The position numbers and the translations under genes are program-made. Positions 36,882 through 40,643 of a stretch of DNA of 40,643 nt are shown here, in pieces. A model generated the notes under the pieces. That model was not told the origin of the DNA. It saw only the letters and a list, made by a program, of their open reading frames with translations, and did not search any database. This DNA is from Alkaliphilus pronyensis (GTDB lineage: Bacteria; Bacillota; Clostridia; Peptostreptococcales; Natronincolaceae), in NCBI RefSeq assembly GCF_009017275.1, contig NZ_WBZC01000018.1:1-40643 (forward strand), read 5' to 3'. The first letter of the stretch is position 1, and every line of letters begins with the position of its first letter.

Positions 36882-37454
36882 TTGAAAAGTACATTTAAAT
36901 CAACTAACGCTATGATTTTTGCTTCATTGGGTATTGTAATTAACATTGCTTTTGGCACTATAGTACAAACATTACAAATTCCATTACTATTCTTAGACAC
37001 TATAGGCACAATATTTGTAGCAGCTGTTCTTGGACCATTTGCAGGAGCATTAACTGGAGGATTAACTAATATAATTCAAGGAATGATTACTAATCCTAAA
37101 AATATTCCATTTGCTATTGTGAATGTTGTCATTGGATTAATAGTAGGATTTATTGCTAAAAAGTTTAAGTTTAATATTAAAGTTGCTGTTATAACAGGTC
37201 TTATATTATCTGTAATTGCTCCGCTAATAGGAACACCGATAGCTGTATTTGTTTATGGGGGTGTAACTGGTGGAGGAACAGACTTGATTTTTGCATGGCT
37301 TTTGGCCAGTGGTCAAAGAATATTTACTGCAGCTTTTATACCAAGGATTACAGGCAATTTTGTAGATAAAATCGCCAGTTGCATACTAGTTGCATTACTT
37401 ATACAAAAACTACCTGTAGATCCTCTTAAAGGAAAGCTAAGTAAAAATGCATAG
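36882..37454 (+). CDS. ECF transporter S component, orphan
   Basis: The 190-residue membrane protein has about six hydrophobic segments and the S-component pattern LDTIGTIFVAAVLGPFAGAL and TNIIQGMITNP. S components bind a vitamin or related solute and use the shared EcfAAT module (16288-18762 in this window). The substrate is not readable; the upstream 36678-36881 gap has TATAAT at 36753 but no riboswitch that I recognise. It starts at TTG after AGGAGGG, within a stand-alone unit. Confidence 0.8.
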   Translation: MKSTFKSTNAMIFASLGIVINIAFGTIVQTLQIPLLFLDTIGTIFVAAVLGPFAGALTGGLTNIIQGMITNPKNIPFAIVNVVIGLIVGFIAKKFKFNIKVAVITGLILSVIAPLIGTPIAVFVYGGVTGGGTDLIFAWLLASGQRIFTAAFIPRITGNFVDKIASCILVALLIQKLPVDPLKGKLSKNA

Positions 37455-37555
37455 AAAAAAGCTATTAAAAAATCCATATAAAGTTTACTAGATAAACTAG
37501 ATTGTTAATATAATTATTATATGTAAATAGCTTTAGTAGTAGAGATAGTAGCATG

Positions 37556-37597
37556 GCTTGTTTAGAATTAATAATATTCTAGACAAGCTATCTTTTG
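37556..37597 (+). terminator. terminator after the S-component gene
   Basis: GCTTGTTTAGAAT (37556-37568) pairs with ATTCTAGACAAGC (37576-37588), one G-U pair, followed by TATCTTTTG. Confidence 0.65.
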
Positions 37598-37642
37598 TTG
37601 GTGAAACTTTGCTTTTATAATTGCAATATTACTATTCAAGTC

Positions 37643-37883
37643 TCAAACTGCATTTATCTTAACCATAAACTCAAATCTTTTCATCAAATTTTCTTCTGTT
37701 ACAATATAATAATCACAAGCCCATCTAAGAGCTAATAGCTGTTTCTTATCTAATTTAAGTCGATATTTATCACACATATACTTTTTAGGGGTAATATCCC
37801 AAAACTTTATTAGGTAAGGGAGCGTACTTTTTAATTATTCTACATTTTTGTTTTATTAAATCTAAATTTTCTATGGGTCCCAT
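37643..37883 (-). pseudogene. frameshifted small gene, unknown function
   Basis: A GGAGGTTG site precedes ATG 37883. The frame runs MGPIENLDLIKQKC... for 26 residues and then continues in another frame (KFWDITPKKYMCDKYRL) to a stop at 37643. The span is 241 bases, one base more than a 79-residue gene; one extra A in an A run near 37806 explains it. I do not recognise the protein. Either a pseudogene or a sequence error. Confidence 0.4.
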
Positions 37884-38006
37884 AATCAACCTCCATAACG
37901 AGCGTATGCTCCTGTGCTTTAACATGGAATTATTATTAAATCAAAGTTTATACATAATTGCGTGATTATTTAAATATAAACATTTGAGCTGATTATCGTA
38001 GCATTT

Positions 38007-38024
38007 TGTCGAAATATTTACGAA
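38007..38024 (+). promoter_or_regulatory. Spo0A-box-like site
   Basis: A perfect TGTCGAA (38007-38013) is followed at one helical turn by TTACGAA (38018-38024). It lies about 90 bases before the small reading frame at 38099. Chance alone would give several TGTCGAA in a window this size, so the call rests on position and tandem spacing. Confidence 0.35.
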
Positions 38025-38098
38025 GGTTATATATAGTGTAACATAGAATAATTTATATATTATCAAATCTATTATTTATTCTTATGAAGGAGGAAATC

Positions 38099-38236
38099 AT
38101 GGGTTCAACTAAAAACATGATAAAGTATTGGTACCAATTGGAGTTTTTTTCTCCATTCTGGCAACTAAAGAAAAGGATAAGGACATGTTTATTACTGATA
38201 GCTACAAGCGTAGGTATACAAGAAAAATATAGATAA
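38099..38236 (+). CDS. possible small gene or gene remnant (45 residues)
   Basis: A strong GAAGGAGG site precedes ATG 38099. The product begins MGSTKNMIKYWYQLEFFSPF and is 45 residues. A second frame from about 38150 reads SILATKEKDKDMFITDSYKR, so this may be the N-terminal remnant of a longer gene with a frameshift. Function unknown; the Trp/Tyr/Phe-rich start is unlike a signal peptide. Confidence 0.35.
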   Translation: MGSTKNMIKYWYQLEFFSPFWQLKKRIRTCLLLIATSVGIQEKYR

Positions 38237-38310
38237 TTAAATTGATGCATAAATGAAGACAGAAATGGCAATTTATGAAAAAATAATATAATTGTAAAGA
38301 GGGATAAAAA

Positions 38311-39608
38311 ATGAGATTTAAATATATGTGTATTTTCTTTTTTTTATTGATAGTTATTTTAATAACAATAGCTTGTATCGGTCTAGAAACAGAAAAAGCT
38401 ATAAACTCAGGAAACCTGAAGGTTGAAGAAAAATTGCAAGATTTTGAATATATGTATAAAGTGATTATAGAAAATTACCCTTTTTTAGAAGTTAACAGGA
38501 GAGTTAATGGAATTGATTGGGAGGCTAATTACAGTATTTATAAAGAAAAAATTATAAGTACTGAATCAGATAATGAATTCTTTGATGCTTTAGAAATGAT
38601 TTTAAGAGATTTAAATAACAGCCATACTAGTATGTTAAATAGGAGTTTTGTAGAATATTTCAGAGATGGCTATTATCAGATATCGATAGAAGAAGATATG
38701 CAAAATCACTGGTGTAATTTAATATTAGATAATATAAATCATAAACTTGTACAAAATCGTTACCAATTAAAACAACTTAACAAACAGAACACAATAAGTT
38801 ACAATGGGAAAAGTGATGTTAAAACAGAACCTATAGAAAATGCTGAAGTAAAAGACATTGTTGAAGGGAAGGTAGGCTATATTTACATACCTAAAATGAT
38901 CCAAAATAATGAAAGAGATAGAGATGTAGAATTAATAAAAAACTATTAGAAGGAGTAAAGAATTATCAAGCTTTAGTAATTGATATTAGAGGTAATAATG
39001 GAGGCAATAGCGAATATTGGAGTGATTTTTTGCTTCCTCTAATTATTGATAGAGATTATGTAATGAATACTTATAGTTTTTATAAAAACGGAGATATAAA
39101 TAAAAAATTATTGAATTATAAAAAAGAATTTAATAACTTTGATGTACAACATGTAAGGGATTTAGATAGAAGTCAATTTCCAATGCTCTCAAGTGAAATA
39201 TACCAATCATTTATGTATTATATCAGCTATGTTTATAATATACAGCCAAATCAAGAATCAATAAAATTTCAAGGGAACATTTATCTGTTAGTTGATAGAT
39301 ATGTATATTCAGCATCAGAAGCATTTGCTGTATTTGTGAAAAACGTAAATTTAGCTACATTAATTGGTGAAAAAACAAGCGGAGATGGAATTGGTCATGA
39401 TCCGTGGATAGAAATGTTGCCTAATAGTGGATTTTTATTTAGATTCTCTATGGATCTTGCTACTACCAGTGATGGTACTATAAACGAAGAACATAAAACA
39501 ACACCTCATTATGAAATAGATCTTCCTAAAAAACACAAACTTTTTAAGTATGATCTATGCGTGCAAAAAGTTCTTGAACTAGAGGGGTTAGAAAGTGCAA
39601 TTAATTAA
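38311..39608 (+). pseudogene. S41-family peptidase split by a -1 frameshift
   Basis: The first part (38311-38949, 212 residues) has an N-terminal membrane anchor with a cysteine (TIACIG) and the domain before the S41 core. The second part continues in the -1 frame from the A6 run at 38937-38942, with ALVIDIRGNNGGNSEYW, and includes the catalytic serine motif YVYSASEAFAVF and LIGEKTSGDG. One extra A (seven instead of six), or a -1 slip at A-AAA-AAC, restores one frame. All catalytic residues I can place are intact. S41 (CtpA/tricorn-like) peptidases cut proteins near their C-termini. Confidence 0.7.
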
Positions 39609-39619
39609 ATAAAACATAA

Positions 39620-40035
39620 TTTATCATCTACCTTTTTAAACAAATTAGAGCATTAACCATAGCTTTCGGTCATCTTTTAAAACAGGGAGATGTAAGGGGA
39701 TTAAACGAGTATATAGAATGGCAAAATAATATGATTTTAAAAATCCAGATTATGAAGACCTAAAGGTATTAGTTAACATATCAGAAAAGAAATTGTACTT
39801 ATTAAATGGCAATGTATTAATTAAGCAATATACAATAGCCAGCGGTAAAATAAGCTCCCCATCACCATTAGGCTACTGGAAGGTCACTAGTAAGGCAAGG
39901 TGGGGTAGTGGCTTTGGTACCAGGTGGATGGGACTAAACGTACCCTGGGGGAAGTGTCAACAGGAATACATTTTAATAACTACCTGCCAAACATTAGAAA
40001 AGCTTAGAGATAGGCTTTTTTCTATTATAAGATAA
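39620..40035 (+). pseudogene. degraded L,D-transpeptidase (YkuD) gene
   Basis: An open frame without start (TIAFGHLLKQGDVRGLNEYI...) shifts at a T run near 39735 into FKNPDYEDLKVLVNISEKK and the YkuD domain start YTIASGKISSPSPLGYW...MGLNVPWGK. After that it becomes unrelated, so the catalytic HGC motif that should follow is missing. It is therefore broken at least three times (no start, frameshift, lost active site). L,D-transpeptidases cross-link peptidoglycan. A short terminator-like hairpin closes it near 40000-40020. Confidence 0.75.
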
Positions 40036-40098
40036 ATGTTAATATGGGTGTGCTCTATAGCAGAAGTCATTCTAAATTTTATAAAAAATGTAATTATA

Positions 40099-40105
40099 TG
40101 TCGAA
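40099..40105 (+). promoter_or_regulatory. single Spo0A-box-like heptamer
   Basis: TGTCGAA lies 114 bases before the sigma factor start; no second box is seen. TATAAT at 40156-40161 is a possible -10 without a clear -35. Confidence 0.25.
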
Positions 40106-40218
40106 CGGTTTATAGAGGTTTTATATATTCTTAAGTAGAATAACTTTAATAAAGTTATAATTTAAAAGTTTTTGTTGAATGATAAATGCCTTAATAACAT
40201 AGAATTGAGGTGAATACT

Positions 40219-40643
40219 TTGCTAATTTTCCTAGCAGTAATAGATGATGTAGTTAAGCGAGATAAATTAGAAGAAATGTATGTTTTATATAAAAAAGATT
40301 TAATATATACAGCTTATAAAATTCTTGGTGATTATCATGAAGCAGAAGATGTTGTACAAACTGCAATACTAAAGGTATCAGAGCATTTAGATAAACTACA
40401 AGACATAAACTGTAATAAAACTAGATCCTTTATTGTTGTTATAGTTAGGAACTTAGTAATCAATATTTATCTCAGCGGCGTTACTAGCACTCCCGCTGCT
40501 TAAGCGGGAGATAAGTGCCGCCAAGCTTCGAAATAAGTTTTCTTTATAATCAACGTAAGAGGAGATATTCAGTAAATCTAGAAGAAGTTGAATATTCTGT
40601 ACAGGATGAAGATTAGTAAACAATTATACAAAAGCTAACTTTA
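40219..40643 (+). pseudogene. ECF-type sigma factor interrupted by mini-element copy 3
   Basis: From TTG 40219 (GAGGTGA five bases upstream) the frame begins MLIFLAVIDDVVKRDKLEE and shows sigma region 2: LYKKDLIYTAYKILGDYHEAEDVVQ. At 40470 it runs into the element and stops at 40503. Removing 40471-40547 joins NIY to NQRKRRYSVNLEEVE in one frame. A second single-base loss (GATTAG for GATTTAG near 40613) is needed to continue DEDLVNNYTKANF to the window edge. The gene is therefore inactive at present. Confidence 0.75.
40471..40542 (-). mobile_element. palindromic mini-element, copy 3 (short form, 72 nt)
   Basis: Read on the minus strand this is copy 1 lacking exactly the 44 nt between its two CTTA repeats, with 70 of 72 remaining bases identical. 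It is bounded by TTTAT on both sides (40466-40470, 40543-40547), that is ATAAA in element orientation. The reconstructable host reading frame defines its ends unusually well. Confidence 0.75.

Noticed and set aside
38053-38271. Minus-strand 72-codon frame
   Set aside because: It has no binding site, while the opposite strand has a strong one at 38085-38095.

Overview
The window is a low-GC (AT-rich) chromosomal segment from a spore-forming Clostridia member. It most resembles Alkaliphilus-like genera, but that is an impression from gene content and not from a search. The supporting evidence is the S10-spc-alpha ribosomal operon in Firmicutes order, strong GGAGG ribosome binding sites, C+ (zinc-binding) forms of S14, S4, L36 and adenylate kinase, a cwlD-type germination amidase, Spo0A-box-like sites and an anaerobic hybrid-cluster protein.

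Region 1 (1-20.6 kb, all + strand) is the ribosomal superoperon. After what looks like the last codons of an EF-Tu gene and a strong terminator, a sigma-A promoter and a structured leader precede rpsJ-rplC-rplD-rplW-rplB-rpsS-rplV-rpsC-rplP-rpmC-rpsQ-rplN-rplX-rplE-rpsN-rpsH-rplF-rplR-rpsE-rpmD-rplO-secY-adk-map-KOW gene-infA-rpmJ. A second leader precedes rpsM-rpsK-rpsD-rpoA-rplQ. Then come the energising module of an ECF vitamin transporter (ecfA1-ecfA2-ecfT), truA, and rplM-rpsI with their own promoter and leader. The genes in this region are intact.

Region 2 (20.6-36.7 kb) is a mosaic of small transcription units: a small unknown protein, cwlD, a holin-like membrane protein, a divergent polysaccharide deacetylase, hcp with a Crp/Fnr-type operator, an orphan tungstate-binding lipoprotein (tupA), a DUF1540 protein, a three-gene ABC efflux system, a TraB-family membrane protein, a lipoprotein serpin, an unknown protein, an HD-GYP phosphodiesterase and a type VII HEPN/MNT toxin-antitoxin pair. 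An orphan ECF S component follows at 36.9 kb and would need the EcfAAT module of region 1.

Region 3 (37.6-40.6 kb) is a decay zone. It holds a frameshifted small gene, a short orphan reading frame, an S41 peptidase split at an A-AAA-AAC heptamer, a truncated L,D-transpeptidase, and an ECF sigma factor interrupted by a 72-nt palindromic element.

The most notable non-gene signals are: (a) three copies of a palindromic mini-element (21070, 26922, 40471), each bounded by the pentamer ATAAA, resembling ends of IS200/IS605-type transposons; (b) a cluster of same-orientation DnaA boxes between two convergent genes (21926-22054); (c) a palindrome centred at -41.5 from the predicted hcp start; (d) a 44-nt copy of transpeptidase sequence fused to the end of the HEPN gene; and (e) candidate ribosomal-protein leader RNAs before rpsJ, rplC, rpsM and rplM. 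I see no clearly new multi-gene system; the mini-element family and the DnaA-box cluster are the best candidates for something undescribed.
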